From: Saprospiraceae bacterium
GTDB taxonomy: Bacteria; Bacteroidota; Bacteroidia; Chitinophagales; Saprospiraceae
NCBI GenBank assembly: GCA_016714025.1
Contig: JADJOB010000002.1
Location: forward strand, 789,501 to 853,500
Direction of reading: 5' to 3'
Length of the DNA stretch: 64,000 bases
Positions 1-9,346 of this stretch are shown in pieces (position 1 is the first letter of the stretch; every line of letters begins with the position of its first letter). The translations under genes and the position numbers were made by a program. The notes under the pieces were generated by a model that searched no databases, was not told the origin of the DNA, and was given only the letters and a program-made list of their open reading frames with translations.

Positions 1-476
1 CAGCACAGAGTAATGCTTTGATACGCAACATGTCTGAGATTATCTGGGCTTTAAATATGCGCTTTGATAGCCTGGATAGTTTGTTGGCTTATTTACGGCG
101 TTATGCTGCTGAGTTTTTAGAGGAACATCATATTGAACTGTCCTGGCAGCAAATGGAACTCAATGAGTTGCATGCATTGAGTGGCGAGATGCGTCGTAAC
201 ATCCATCTGACAGTCAAGGAAGCATTGAACAACATAGTAAAACACGCTGGAGCCACTAAGGTAAATTTTCTTTTTTCGAAGGAGGAAGGTTTTTTTATCT
301 TGAAACTAATAGACAATGGCACTGGTTTTAATCCGGAATCAATTTCTTCTGATGGAAATGGTCTTTTCAATATGCAAAACAGGATGAAATCGATTGAAGG
401 TGATTTTCAAATTTATTCTAAACCTACAGGTACCGAAGTTATAATACGATTTCCTTTAAGTTTGAGTACTGCCTAA
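1..476 (+). CDS. Sensor histidine kinase, C-terminal part (5' end outside window)
   Basis: The reading frame is open from the first bases of the window, so the N-terminus is cut off; the TTG at position 18 is only an internal codon. The visible part reads like the end of a HisKA_3/NarX-type kinase. It begins with a MSEIIWALN stretch typical of the helix after the phosphoacceptor His. The HATPase N-box (KEALNNIVKHA), the G1 box (DNGTGF) and a G2-like box (GNGLFNMQNRM) follow. The phosphoacceptor His itself is outside the window. The NarL-type response regulator at 892 is the likely partner. Seen: the ATPase motifs. Inferred: the pairing. Confidence 0.85.
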   Translation, partial: AQSNALIRNMSEIIWALNMRFDSLDSLLAYLRRYAAEFLEEHHIELSWQQMELNELHALSGEMRRNIHLTVKEALNNIVKHAGATKVNFLFSKEEGFFILKLIDNGTGFNPESISSDGNGLFNMQNRMKSIEGDFQIYSKPTGTEVIIRFPLSLSTA

Positions 477-532
477 CAAAAGTTATATTTTTATACAGCT
501 GGGTTTCCTTGAGCTTTGTGTAAAATTATAAT

Positions 533-850
533 ATGAAATTAATTACTGTCTATCTTGAGAATGGAATTCAGTTAGAAATTCAACTTAATTACTTATTAAT
601 AGAGCGAATACTTATTAATAACGAATTGGTCAGTTCAAAAGGCTCACTTTTTGGCAGAGTGCATGCATTTAACCATGAAGGACATTTTTATAAAGTGATA
701 TTAACAGCAGGAGCTTTTGGTTGGTGGCTTGATATTTACCGGGATGGTATGCCGATCATTGAATCTGCAAAACATGGATGTTTGTTTTTACTTGGAATTG
801 GCATTACATTGATATTACTCTTAGAATTTGTGTATAAACACTTTAATTAG
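533..850 (+). CDS. Small hypothetical membrane protein
   Basis: A 105-aa protein of unknown function. The first 75 residues are soluble and mixed alpha/beta in character. One hydrophobic segment follows near residues 82-101 and ends in a short basic tail, so it is probably a tail-anchored inner-membrane protein. It lies between a histidine kinase end (56 bp upstream) and a response regulator (41 bp downstream) on the same strand, suggesting co-transcription and perhaps an accessory role in signalling. I recognise no family. Same-strand context and clean start and stop codons support a real gene. Confidence 0.6.
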   Translation: MKLITVYLENGIQLEIQLNYLLIERILINNELVSSKGSLFGRVHAFNHEGHFYKVILTAGAFGWWLDIYRDGMPIIESAKHGCLFLLGIGITLILLLEFVYKHFN

Positions 851-891
851 TTTAAATTTGTTGAGCATATCTCATAATAGTATGCCCTAAT

Positions 892-1518
892 ATGAAAATA
901 GCAATCCTTGAAGACCTGAAAGACGTTGCACTGATGTTGCAAGACTTATTTGCGGATCAGGCAGATATGAGTTGTTCTCAGGTTTATCATACTGCAGAGG
1001 ATGCTATGCAATTTCTTAAGCAAAATCCTGCAGATATCTTAATAGTTGACATTGGATTGCCAAGAGCTTCTGGAATCGATGCCATTCATTTTCTTACCAA
1101 ATACTGTCCTGCCATGCAGTATTGTATGTTTACGGTTTATGAAGATGATGAAAAGATCTTTAACTCATTACAAGCAGGCGCAAAGGGATATATTTTAAAA
1201 GGCTCGGACTCTAAGAAAATAGTTGAAGCGGTTCGTGAACTATACCAAGGGGGATCTCCTATGAGTCCCAGCATAGCCCGTCGAATTCTGGATGTTTTTC
1301 AAAAAATGAATTTAAATCCATCTCCAACAAAATTACCACTTACATCCAGGGAATTGGAATTATTGGATTTGTTAGCAAAAGGTTTGTTGTATAAAGAAAT
1401 AGCGGATCAAATGGGAATTACAACAGGCACTGTTAAACAGCACATTCATAAAATTTACGATAAATTGCAAGTTACTAATAAGACGGAAGCAATTAATTTG
1501 TATCGATTTGGGAAATAA
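892..1518 (+). CDS. NarL/FixJ-family response regulator
   Basis: A 208-aa two-domain DNA-binding response regulator. The receiver domain covers about residues 1-120, with the acidic pair E7/D8, the likely phosphoacceptor D53 in ILIVDIGLP, T81 and the conserved K103 in YILKG. A LuxR-type helix-turn-helix covers about 147-208 (LTSRELELLDLLAKG, then TVKQHIHKIYDKL). It is the natural partner of the kinase whose end lies at 1-476. The large T9SS protein at 1649 starts 130 bp downstream behind its own -7 element, so it may be a target rather than an operon member. Confidence 0.93.
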   Translation: MKIAILEDLKDVALMLQDLFADQADMSCSQVYHTAEDAMQFLKQNPADILIVDIGLPRASGIDAIHFLTKYCPAMQYCMFTVYEDDEKIFNSLQAGAKGYILKGSDSKKIVEAVRELYQGGSPMSPSIARRILDVFQKMNLNPSPTKLPLTSRELELLDLLAKGLLYKEIADQMGITTGTVKQHIHKIYDKLQVTNKTEAINLYRFGK

Positions 1519-1605
1519 TAGTTTTGTTTCCTTCCTTCAATTTTTTATTTAATTAAAGAGTTTACTTATAACAAAGGTTATATTTTATTGCCTTTGAACC
1601 CACAA

Positions 1606-1613
1606 TACTTTTG
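1606..1613 (+). promoter_or_regulatory. Bacteroidota -7 element TACTTTTG
   Basis: Matches the TAnnTTTG consensus of the Bacteroidota primary sigma factor, 36 bp before the ATG at 1649. An ATTG at 1587-1590 could serve as the -33 element. It suggests the T9SS protein is transcribed separately from the two-component genes. Confidence 0.45.
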
Positions 1614-1648
1614 TTTTCATTATTTATTAATTTTTTAAATCTTCTAAC

Positions 1649-4600
1649 ATGAAAACAATTTTAAGTATTTTATTCTTTCTGGGATTTTATTATTCCAGTT
1701 TAATGTCACAAGTTGATTGTGAAACAGCTTGTCCGGTTCCCTTTGTAAATTGGGATGCAGTACAATGCGAGCACTATGAAAATTTTAATCCGGGAGATCC
1801 CCTTTTATCTGCGGATTGGAAAGTTTTTCCAAGTGGGTCAAATCCGCCTTATTATCCTGTGCCTGCAATTGTACAGTTGGGACATGTGGGTCCAAGCTGG
1901 ACTTACTTTGCAGATTTTACTTGTTCAAGTAGTGCAAAGCCTGTCGATAATTTGTACTATTTTAGAATGCAGCCCAAAGATTATCGGTTTAGTTGTTCGG
2001 TTTTTTTAAACAATGGAAATTCTGGTTACTTTTCTATGCTCAATGCCAGTTTAGGGAGAGTGGTTAATTTTTATTTTACGGGTACCAATTTAGTTTCCAT
2101 TTACAATGCAAGTAACTCGTATTTGGGAAGTTTCAGCTATTCGGAAGGAGAATGGTTCCGTTTGAATTTATTTTACCATGCCAATGATGGAAGAATGGAA
2201 ATTTTCCGAAATGATTACAAAGTTTTTGAAGTTAAAAATTTACCTAAATCTGTTTCGACTTTTCCATCGGTTGCTAACTTTTTTACTCATAAATTAGGAG
2301 AGGCTTTTTTTCTGGGTGGTGTCTGTCTTGTATCAAGAAATGGTATTTTAGTAAACTGTACCCAAAATATTGAGCCGGTTTGTTTAAATGGTAGCAACGA
2401 ACAGGTTGCAGATAATTATTGTTGGGCGAGTGAAGCTGGTTATTTGAACAGTGAATTGCATTCTTGTGCAGTTACAAATGATCCATGTGATGATTGTGAT
2501 GAATGCTTTACGTACCGGTTTGATTGTGGAGATCCTAGAACAATCTATTTAAACAGCAGTTATTGCAGGGAAGATGTTCCAACATTTAATTTAGGAGATA
2601 GTCATCAATCAGATGAACTTGAATGGGAGTTTAAAAATAGTTCTAATGCTATTATTCAGCCTGAATTTTTAGCTGGCACTTCCTATAATTCTGTAAATCC
2701 AGTTTGTAAGTTACCAAGTCCTGGAAATTATACAATTTGTTTTAGAGTTTATAAATACAATGGAACGGGTCGATTTAAATTTTATGAATGTTGTTATGTA
2801 GTAAAAGTTGCCGGTTCATGCAGTAAACCACCAAGTTTATATATAACAGCTACCAATCCCAATGCGAACTCTGAAGTCAGTTTGAGTACAACAGGAAGTG
2901 ATATAGAAACGTATTCCTGGCGGATTGATGATCCTTCAGCTTATTTAAGCAATGTTTCGACAACTGGAAGTACATTTCGTTGTGGAATTCCTAGTGGAAG
3001 AACGTGTATTACAGTTTGTCTTACTGTTGGCAATGGATGTGGAATGCTTTCAAAATGTATAAATGTTTGCAGACCCAGTGGCAATTGCGGAACAAAGCCT
3101 GCACCACATCCTCCAATTGTTTACACTGTAAATCAAAATGGTGAATTGAGTTTTCAAAACGTACCGGTTATGGATAATTATCATTGGACCTTACCGGCAG
3201 GTTGCACATTTACCGGAGGAACCGATGCCAATTCAAGATCACCTATTTGCAAATTACCGGATATTAATTGCAGTTATGTAATTTGTTTAAAGATGCGTTT
3301 TGGTTCTTGTTATACTTGTTGTTATTGTTTTACAATCAAACCACAGACCAGCGGGACAGTTACCTTAGATCCTGAAGAAATGAGTTGTGCTAACAGCGGC
3401 CAGGAAGTATTGGTGCCAGTACGTGTGAAAAATTTCAATAACATGACATCTCTTGATATTACTGCGCAATTAAATCCGATAACCGTTGCAGATTTTATCA
3501 GTGCAAGTGCTGGTCCCAACATCAATCCAAATGCATTTGTTTATCAAATTCTTTCCAGTTCAAAAATCAAGGTAGCATGGGCTGGTGTTTCAAGTGCAGC
3601 AACTACCTTGGCTGATAATGATATTTTCTGTTATTTGAAAGTAAAAATGAAAGGAGCTGCAAATTCCACGGCAACAATATCATTTGAACCAAGCAGTGCG
3701 ATCGTAAAGCAAAACAGAAACCTGGTGGTAGCTGATTTTAAAACTGGTAGTGTTTGTGTAAATGGTTCATTTACCATTTGTGGAAAAATTGTAACTGAAG
3801 AAAATAAACCCGTAAAGGACGTGTCAGTTGAATTGATCGGTCAAAATACCCAAACAGTTAAAACAGATGCTTCAGGTTCATATTGCTTTTTGAATGTACC
3901 TGCCGGAACTTTTACAATTAAACCCAAAAAATTGACATTTCCCGGTAATGGCGTTGAGATAGCAGATATTGCGGATATACAAGGACATATATTGGGAAGT
4001 TTTATTTTGGATTCGCCATTTAAAATAATTGCAGCAGATGTTGACAATAATAAAACGATCAATGCAACCGATATTGCCCGAATAATTCCGGTTTATTTCA
4101 ATAAGAACCAGGCATTTTCAGCAGTTGAAAGTTGGAGATTTATTCCAAAGTCATTTAGTTTTCCAAATGTAAGTAATCCCTTCCAATCTAGCTTTCCTGA
4201 AATACGGACGATTCAAATTTCTAAAAATGAATCGAATCTTGATTTTACCGGAATCAAGATGGGGGATGTTGATCTGGACAACGATCCACAGAAATTTGGT
4301 GAAACAGGAGAAGTCATAAGTTTTGATACCAGAACGAGCAAAGATCAAGCTACTTTGGATTTAAAAATAAACAATACTCAGGTCATGCCAGGCAGAAAAA
4401 TAAAAGTGCCGGTATATGCAAAGGGTTTTAAAGAAGTTCTAAGTTTTGGATTTTCATTGGCATGGAATGCATCTAAAATTAAGTACTCTCAATTAACGGA
4501 TTTTAATCCAAAATTGAGCATGAATGCTTCAAATTTTACACTGGGAAATGTTGATAAAGGCAGGATGGGAGTCTCCTGGTATGTATTAAATCCAAATGGT

Positions 4601-5044
4601 GTAAATTTGAATGATAAAGACACTTTATTTTCAATTGAATTTGAAGCAATTGGAAAAGATGGCGACTCTACATTAATTAGTTTTACCGACAATCCAATTG
4701 CCACTACTTTTTCCAATAAAACAGAAAATTTTAAACTAAATATTGTAAACGGAGTAGTCAAAATTCGTACCGTGTTAATCGGTGTCAATACCAAGCAATT
4801 GCCCGAGAAATTTTCTTTATTTCCGAACCCAGCAAGTAATCAGATTCATTTAGATATGGAAGACGGAAATTTAAATGATGCATCTGTTGTGATTGTTTCA
4901 AGTGATGGCAGACAATATCCGGTATCTCTAGATACCTATATGGGACATGGTCTGATGGATATTAGCAATCTGCCAAATGGCTTATACAATTTAAGAATTG
5001 TTTATCAAAATAAAAATTACCGAATACCATTCAGTAAATTTTGA
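1649..5044 (+). CDS. Large T9SS-secreted protein with cohesin-like and dockerin-like modules
   Basis: A 1131-aa secreted protein. A signal peptide covers residues 1-20. A LamG/concanavalin-like beta region lies at about 60-220, a Cys-rich stretch at about 240-300, and two or three PKD-like domains at about 290-570. A cohesin-like domain follows at about 571-700, a carboxypeptidase-regulatory-like repeat at about 708-765, and a dockerin-like segment at about 768-820 (paired DI motifs around AADVDNNKTINATDI). A second cohesin-like domain covers about 900-1045, and a type A T9SS sorting domain (LFPNPASNQIHLDM) covers about 1055-1131. It is probably exported through the outer membrane and anchored at the surface, with an adhesive or scaffolding role. 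No catalytic domain is visible. Confidence 0.85.
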   Translation: MKTILSILFFLGFYYSSLMSQVDCETACPVPFVNWDAVQCEHYENFNPGDPLLSADWKVFPSGSNPPYYPVPAIVQLGHVGPSWTYFADFTCSSSAKPVDNLYYFRMQPKDYRFSCSVFLNNGNSGYFSMLNASLGRVVNFYFTGTNLVSIYNASNSYLGSFSYSEGEWFRLNLFYHANDGRMEIFRNDYKVFEVKNLPKSVSTFPSVANFFTHKLGEAFFLGGVCLVSRNGILVNCTQNIEPVCLNGSNEQVADNYCWASEAGYLNSELHSCAVTNDPCDDCDECFTYRFDCGDPRTIYLNSSYCREDVPTFNLGDSHQSDELEWEFKNSSNAIIQPEFLAGTSYNSVNPVCKLPSPGNYTICFRVYKYNGTGRFKFYECCYVVKVAGSCSKPPSLYITATNPNANSEVSLSTTGSDIETYSWRIDDPSAYLSNVSTTGSTFRCGIPSGRTCITVCLTVGNGCGMLSKCINVCRPSGNCGTKPAPHPPIVYTVNQNGELSFQNVPVMDNYHWTLPAGCTFTGGTDANSRSPICKLPDINCSYVICLKMRFGSCYTCCYCFTIKPQTSGTVTLDPEEMSCANSGQEVLVPVRVKNFNNMTSLDITAQLNPITVADFISASAGPNINPNAFVYQILSSSKIKVAWAGVSSAATTLADNDIFCYLKVKMKGAANSTATISFEPSSAIVKQNRNLVVADFKTGSVCVNGSFTICGKIVTEENKPVKDVSVELIGQNTQTVKTDASGSYCFLNVPAGTFTIKPKKLTFPGNGVEIADIADIQGHILGSFILDSPFKIIAADVDNNKTINATDIARIIPVYFNKNQAFSAVESWRFIPKSFSFPNVSNPFQSSFPEIRTIQISKNESNLDFTGIKMGDVDLDNDPQKFGETGEVISFDTRTSKDQATLDLKINNTQVMPGRKIKVPVYAKGFKEVLSFGFSLAWNASKIKYSQLTDFNPKLSMNASNFTLGNVDKGRMGVSWYVLNPNGVNLNDKDTLFSIEFEAIGKDGDSTLISFTDNPIATTFSNKTENFKLNIVNGVVKIRTVLIGVNTKQLPEKFSLFPNPASNQIHLDMEDGNLNDASVVIVSSDGRQYPVSLDTYMGHGLMDISNLPNGLYNLRIVYQNKNYRIPFSKF

Positions 5045-5059
5045 TGATTTGGAATTGAT

Positions 5060-5093
5060 AAATGGAGGTGAGCAGCAATGCTCGCTTCCATTT
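5060..5093 (+). terminator. Hairpin after the T9SS gene
   Basis: A 15-bp stem with two G-U pairs (arms 5060-5074 and 5079-5093) around a GCAA tetraloop, 16 bp after the stop of the preceding gene. No strong U-run follows, so it could be a terminator or a 3'-end stabiliser. Confidence 0.5.
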
Positions 5094-5158
5094 AATTGAT
5101 TCATACATTCTGTATGAATATTGAGATTGTTTAATTTATAACTTATAATAAAAAAATC

Positions 5159-6076
5159 ATGAAAAATATATTTCATTTAGTGCTTTCTTGTTTGGTAGTT
5201 TTATTGTTTGAAACTACACAGGCATTCTCCAATTCAGTTGGAATGAACAATTTTATTACAGTCATTGATACCGGTAAAGTTACATTGTCTCTTGGAGCCA
5301 ATCTCGATTTATCGAATGGCATCACCCTGAATACTTTTTACGGAAGAATAAGTTTTTTATGTCATAATATTTGTAAATCAGAAAAGGGATATTTCCGTCG
5401 CAATATTCTTTCTAAAATGGGAATTTATGCTGGACTGTATCAGTCTAAATATATATCAGCTGAAGGCATTCCTTCTGGTTTAAATTATTATTATAATCAA
5501 ATTGGCCGTATAGATCAATCCAATTATCTGGTTGAAAGAAGCTATTCTAGTTTAAATTCGAATAGCTCATTTAATAATTATGGTTTGGTATTGACCTTGC
5601 CGTTTAATATAACAAACCAGGGTTTATTTGGAGACGGTATTAAACACAATGTCTATTTTACACCGTTTGATTTTGAAGCCGTAATGACAAAAGAAACAAT
5701 TGCATATACATTTGAAGATATTCACAAGGATACTATTTCAGTAACAGGACCTGTATTGGATAGTTTGCATGTACCGTTTACAGTCAATAGGAGTTTTGTT
5801 AATTATTATTGGGGATTTACTAATTTCCAATATAATTATGAAGGTAATAAATATAATTTTTTTATAAAGGCGACCCCTTTGGGTATAAGTTGGATGGGTG
5901 GAGCATCCAGACCATGTATTAATTACAGTTTCTATTTTGGAATTTCGGAAAACAAATTCGGCATACGAATTGGAGGTGAATTTAAAGGCAATTATGGAAG
6001 TTCAAATCCTTATTTTAATCTGTTTATCACCAAAACGTTTGATTTTTCTAAGTTTGGAGATTTGATGAAACCATAA
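5159..6076 (+). CDS. Predicted outer-membrane beta-barrel protein, unknown
   Basis: A 305-aa protein with a signal peptide (about residues 1-22, cleaved near ETTQAFS). The rest is rich in alternating aromatic and polar residues typical of transmembrane beta strands. The C-terminus (SSNPYFNLFITKTFDFSKFG) has the strand-like look of Bacteroidota porin-fold proteins, followed by a short DLMKP tail. There is no T9SS sorting domain. It follows the T9SS cargo gene by 114 bp with a hairpin between them, so it may be transcribed separately. Family not recognised; the outer-membrane call rests on composition and pattern only. Confidence 0.6.
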   Translation: MKNIFHLVLSCLVVLLFETTQAFSNSVGMNNFITVIDTGKVTLSLGANLDLSNGITLNTFYGRISFLCHNICKSEKGYFRRNILSKMGIYAGLYQSKYISAEGIPSGLNYYYNQIGRIDQSNYLVERSYSSLNSNSSFNNYGLVLTLPFNITNQGLFGDGIKHNVYFTPFDFEAVMTKETIAYTFEDIHKDTISVTGPVLDSLHVPFTVNRSFVNYYWGFTNFQYNYEGNKYNFFIKATPLGISWMGGASRPCINYSFYFGISENKFGIRIGGEFKGNYGSSNPYFNLFITKTFDFSKFGDLMKP

Positions 6077-6102
6077 TGAAATCGCCGTTTAATATTACAT
6101 GT

Positions 6103-6168
6103 TTTAATCTGATAGATGAGAAAAATTATTGTTTGATTAAATAAATTTTACTTATCTATCAGATTAAA
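6103..6168. repeat. Perfect 15-bp inverted repeat
   Basis: Arms TTTAATCTGATAGAT (6103-6117) and its exact complement (6154-6168) are separated by 36 bp, 27 bp after the stop of the gene ending at 6076. It could be a terminator-like hairpin or the footprint of a small element. The rest of 6077-6270 shows nothing recognisable. Confidence 0.55.
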
Positions 6169-6270
6169 GTTTAAGAAGATTTCTAAATTAAGATTATAAA
6201 TTTTAGTTTATTAGAGTCTGGTTATAAAATTAAAATGCACAAGCAACAGAATGATAATTTTTATCCAAAC

Positions 6271-6579
6271 TCATTTCAAATAGGTTTCGATTGTAGAAAT
6301 TTTATTTCGGCCAATCAATGAATTATTTTTAATCTGTTCAAATTTTAATTTAGCATCAGAAATATTATTATTCATCAGATCCAGCATACATAAGTAGTAT
6401 AGGGCTTCTGTTTTGAATGGTTCCTGGTTGGAAGTTGAAAGTTTGTCCAATGCTATTTTAGCTTCGGTGTAATTCTTTTTTTGTAATTGAATGTGAGCAA
6501 GGTATTTTAGTGCCAGTACATTGGTGGTATCTGATAAGTGAATGTTATATTTTGAAGCATTTTTTAGATTTAAATTTAA
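6271..6579 (-). pseudogene. Remnant of a TPR-type protein
   Basis: On the minus strand this frame is open for about 100 codons and ends in TGA at 6271-6273. It has no ATG, GTG or TTG near its 5' end and runs into an in-frame stop just upstream of 6579. The translation has TPR-like helices (ALKYLAHIQLQKKNYTEAK, then KTEALYYLCMLDLMNNN). I read it as the decayed C-terminal end of a tetratricopeptide protein. The alternative is a real gene with a non-standard start. Confidence 0.45.
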
Positions 6580-6619
6580 TTATATTTCGATTTTATTTAA
6601 TGAATCTTTTCTTTTTAAT

Positions 6620-7336
6620 TCACCCCCTACACCGGTCAATAAATTTTACCAGTCCATTCATCTCACTGCGGGACAAATAGATGGTTGAACCTCCCCGATT
6701 GGTATAAATTCGGAATTTTAAGTCGCGCGCATTTTGAATGTGCCGGATATCGTCTTCATTTAATTTAATGTAAATGCTTGCCCATCGGAATGGAGTTGTT
6801 TCAACGGTCGTGTGGGTTGTAGGTACACTTACATTTTCAGTAATGCTTTTTGAAGGAAGGTCCACACTACTGCTTTCTCCTTTAGCATTGGTTACGGTTT
6901 CAGATGTGCTGGGGATGGTTACTGTAACGGATTCAGTTTTATATTCTGTACTTGTATTGGAAATGCGTTGCGTTCCGTGCAAATTTTCAATTCTAGTGGC
7001 TTTTATTTTAACGATTGAGTCAGTTGCTTTGTAATACAGTTCATCCTGTATGGTATATTCTTCAGGCCTTAATGAGAAATCAATTCTTACCATTAAGGAA
7101 TCTTTAATAAGGGTATTGTTTTCAAGATAACATTTTATATTGACATTTCTTTGATACCATTTACTTTCCAAGCTTTTATCGTCTTCAATAGTAGTTATAT
7201 TCACCATGTAAAAAACCAAGCCTTTGGTTGATTTAAATTCATCTTCAACTACATATTGTTTATTTTGAGCGCTTGTTTCAAAAGCGAAAATCAGCAAGCA
7301 CCACAAGCCAATTGAAAAACCGAATAAATTTTTCAT
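6620..7336 (-). CDS. Secreted hypothetical protein
   Basis: I place the start at the ATG ending at 7336. There MKNLFGFSIGLWCLLIFAF forms a normal signal peptide, with cleavage near ETSA-QN; the ATG at 7378 would add 14 residues in front. The mature protein is about 220 aa, mostly beta, with a Ser/Thr/Val-rich middle (around residues 140-190) of alternating SVTVTIPSTSETV-like strands. The end (FIDRCRG) shows no T9SS sorting signature. It may be periplasmic or outer-membrane associated. No family recognised. It is divergent from the operon starting at 7609. Confidence 0.6.
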   Translation of the reverse strand: MKNLFGFSIGLWCLLIFAFETSAQNKQYVVEDEFKSTKGLVFYMVNITTIEDDKSLESKWYQRNVNIKCYLENNTLIKDSLMVRIDFSLRPEEYTIQDELYYKATDSIVKIKATRIENLHGTQRISNTSTEYKTESVTVTIPSTSETVTNAKGESSSVDLPSKSITENVSVPTTHTTVETTPFRWASIYIKLNEDDIRHIQNARDLKFRIYTNRGGSTIYLSRSEMNGLVKFIDRCRG

Positions 7337-7608
7337 CTTATTTTTGTTTATACTAGTTGTATGACAAATTTTATACAAAGAGATTGGCTTTTCTACTGGA
7401 ATGAGTGAATTTGTGTTTTTTTTAACTTTTTTTTTGATTTACCATACATTCTTAATAACTTCACCTCAATTCCAGCATTTCATTCCGTTTTTATAGGCTC
7501 AATATAAAGAAATATTCCGTTTTCCGGATATTGTATGATGAGCTTTGGCTGCATTCGCAATAGTCTGAGAGAACCCATTTCGAATTTTTAAATACTAATT
7601 TAAGCCTC

Positions 7609-8613
7609 ATGATAAGCTTTTTGCGTTTTTTACTAGGGTGCTTTCCTGCTTTACTTTTTAGTCAGGAACAACTGGGATTTGATAACCTCTATTTAAATAT
7701 CGGGACCACCATTAATATTTATTATCGGGGAGGGACCAATTTTCCGGGGATCAAGGCATTTGTAGGGGTCGGTGGAATTAAACAAATTGATTCTAAATAT
7801 GGCAACTACATGATGTCAGTTGGCATGAATGTAGGCATTTACAATAAGTCACTTGGCAATAGTTTGATACTTCTCAAGCAGGACAATCAAATTGATTTTA
7901 CCTCCAGTTTGTTTTTTGGGCCTGCCTCCAGTCATATCAATGAAAAATTTCCACTATATAAAAATCTTCGAACCATAAATAATCTCCCATTTTATAATTT
8001 ACGTTTTGGAAATGAAGGACTGGCGATGTTGGGGGTCAATTTTATCATGAACAACCACATACGGCATCAAACTGTGGGAGCCATTGTACTCAACTATAAG
8101 AACCTAAGTATCAATTATTATAATGATGGAGGAATGCCACTCAATCTATTGGGACTGGGTGATAGTTTTGACCGTTGGTGGACCGGAGGAGGAGGCATTT
8201 ATTACCATTCCGTCCGAAAAAATAATTTATTTGAGTTGACATTTGATCAATTTACCGGCTATGAACGCCAGTATTTTGAATTGGCAACCCGCCTTGGGAT
8301 GGATGTACAGGATTATAGTATTTTCTCAGATATAAAACCTGACACCATCGGAACCCGATACAATGTTACCGGTTTTAGAAGTGGAAATAATTACAACTCG
8401 TCTTCTTATACCTTGCGTTGTTTTATCAATGAATCCCTTGCAATCAATCTGGGAGTCATAGGTTCTTTAAGGGGCAATAATCCGGAAGGGGAAAGACTAT
8501 GGGGTGTGCAAGATCTCATTCACAATGCCATGAAAATTGCGATTCACCCAAATTTTGATGCCAATCGCATTTTGGTAGGACTCACTTTTAATCACTTCAA
8601 TCCTATAAAATAA
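7609..8613 (+). CDS. Predicted outer-membrane protein, polymorphic toxin type 23-like; first gene of patatin/TIR operon
   Basis: A 334-aa protein with a signal peptide (about residues 1-19, ending LLFSQEQ) and then mostly amphipathic beta strands. A motif in the middle, near residues 170-200 (YNDGGMPLNLLGLGDSFDRW followed by a TGGGG run), resembles what I remember of the domain annotated as polymorphic toxin type 23 (Ntox23) in Bacteroidota barrel-like proteins. That is recall, not a search. The stop overlaps the start of the next gene by one base, so it is translationally coupled to the lipoprotein gene. It is probably an outer-membrane protein; a toxin role is uncertain. Confidence 0.6.
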   Translation: MISFLRFLLGCFPALLFSQEQLGFDNLYLNIGTTINIYYRGGTNFPGIKAFVGVGGIKQIDSKYGNYMMSVGMNVGIYNKSLGNSLILLKQDNQIDFTSSLFFGPASSHINEKFPLYKNLRTINNLPFYNLRFGNEGLAMLGVNFIMNNHIRHQTVGAIVLNYKNLSINYYNDGGMPLNLLGLGDSFDRWWTGGGGIYYHSVRKNNLFELTFDQFTGYERQYFELATRLGMDVQDYSIFSDIKPDTIGTRYNVTGFRSGNNYNSSSYTLRCFINESLAINLGVIGSLRGNNPEGERLWGVQDLIHNAMKIAIHPNFDANRILVGLTFNHFNPIK

Positions 8614-9335
8614 TGTACAAGTATCTGCTACTCCTTGCGGTGCTTTGTTCTTGCTCCCGCAAATATCATAAAGTGGAAGATTTATCTGGTAAACTAGAGC
8701 AATATGTTCATAAATGGTCGCCGAATGATTCTTTTTCAAAATTTGAAATGAACCTCATCCCCTATGTTTTTTATCGAAACAAAGTTTCAGAAAAAGTGAT
8801 GATGACAGAAAATTCAAGAATTCATGATTTAAACATTTACCTGATTAAAGATACCAGCAGTATCAAACACCAGCGATTTATATTTTTTATACCATTTATA
8901 AATGACAGCATTCCGGTATTAAATCAAGAGGTTTATTTTTTTTCTATCAAAGGACTTTCAGATGCGAATGACCGCAAAGAAGTCAATCGATTTGAATTGT
9001 TGAAAATATATAAAGGTCAAATTAGTTCAGTTGATACTTGTAGAAAAGTAAGTGATACCTGCGAATATATTTTTAAATTGTTTATTTCTGCTGGAGAAGA
9101 TATTTCCAGCATCAAGCAATTTAATAAAAAAATGAATTCAAACTTAATTACCTGTGCACCTGGTCAATGTAAGAAGAATCAAAATACTTTTGAAGTATTT
9201 ATTAGCAGAAGACGGGAGGTTCTGAAAGTACATGCATTAATTGATTATGGTAAAAAGCATCGTGACAATCTTAAATCAACCGTTTATGATTTTAATGAAA
9301 TGTATAAGGAAGTACTTTTTTTTATTAAAAAATAA
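8613..9335 (+). CDS. Predicted lipoprotein in patatin/TIR operon
   Basis: A 240-aa protein starting at an ATG that overlaps the previous stop (TAATG). The N-terminus MYKYLLLLAVLCSCSRK is a short lipoprotein signal with a lipobox, probably with lipidated Cys14 (Cys12 possible). The mature part is mixed alpha/beta with four Cys residues in the last third (around STVDTCRKVSDTC and TCAPGQC). The patatin gene follows after 11 bp. Family unknown. Its place between a predicted barrel and cytoplasmic effectors suggests an envelope-facing component, but that is inference. Confidence 0.65.
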   Translation: MYKYLLLLAVLCSCSRKYHKVEDLSGKLEQYVHKWSPNDSFSKFEMNLIPYVFYRNKVSEKVMMTENSRIHDLNIYLIKDTSSIKHQRFIFFIPFINDSIPVLNQEVYFFSIKGLSDANDRKEVNRFELLKIYKGQISSVDTCRKVSDTCEYIFKLFISAGEDISSIKQFNKKMNSNLITCAPGQCKKNQNTFEVFISRRREVLKVHALIDYGKKHRDNLKSTVYDFNEMYKEVLFFIKK

Positions 9336-9346
9336 TTTTAATCGTC

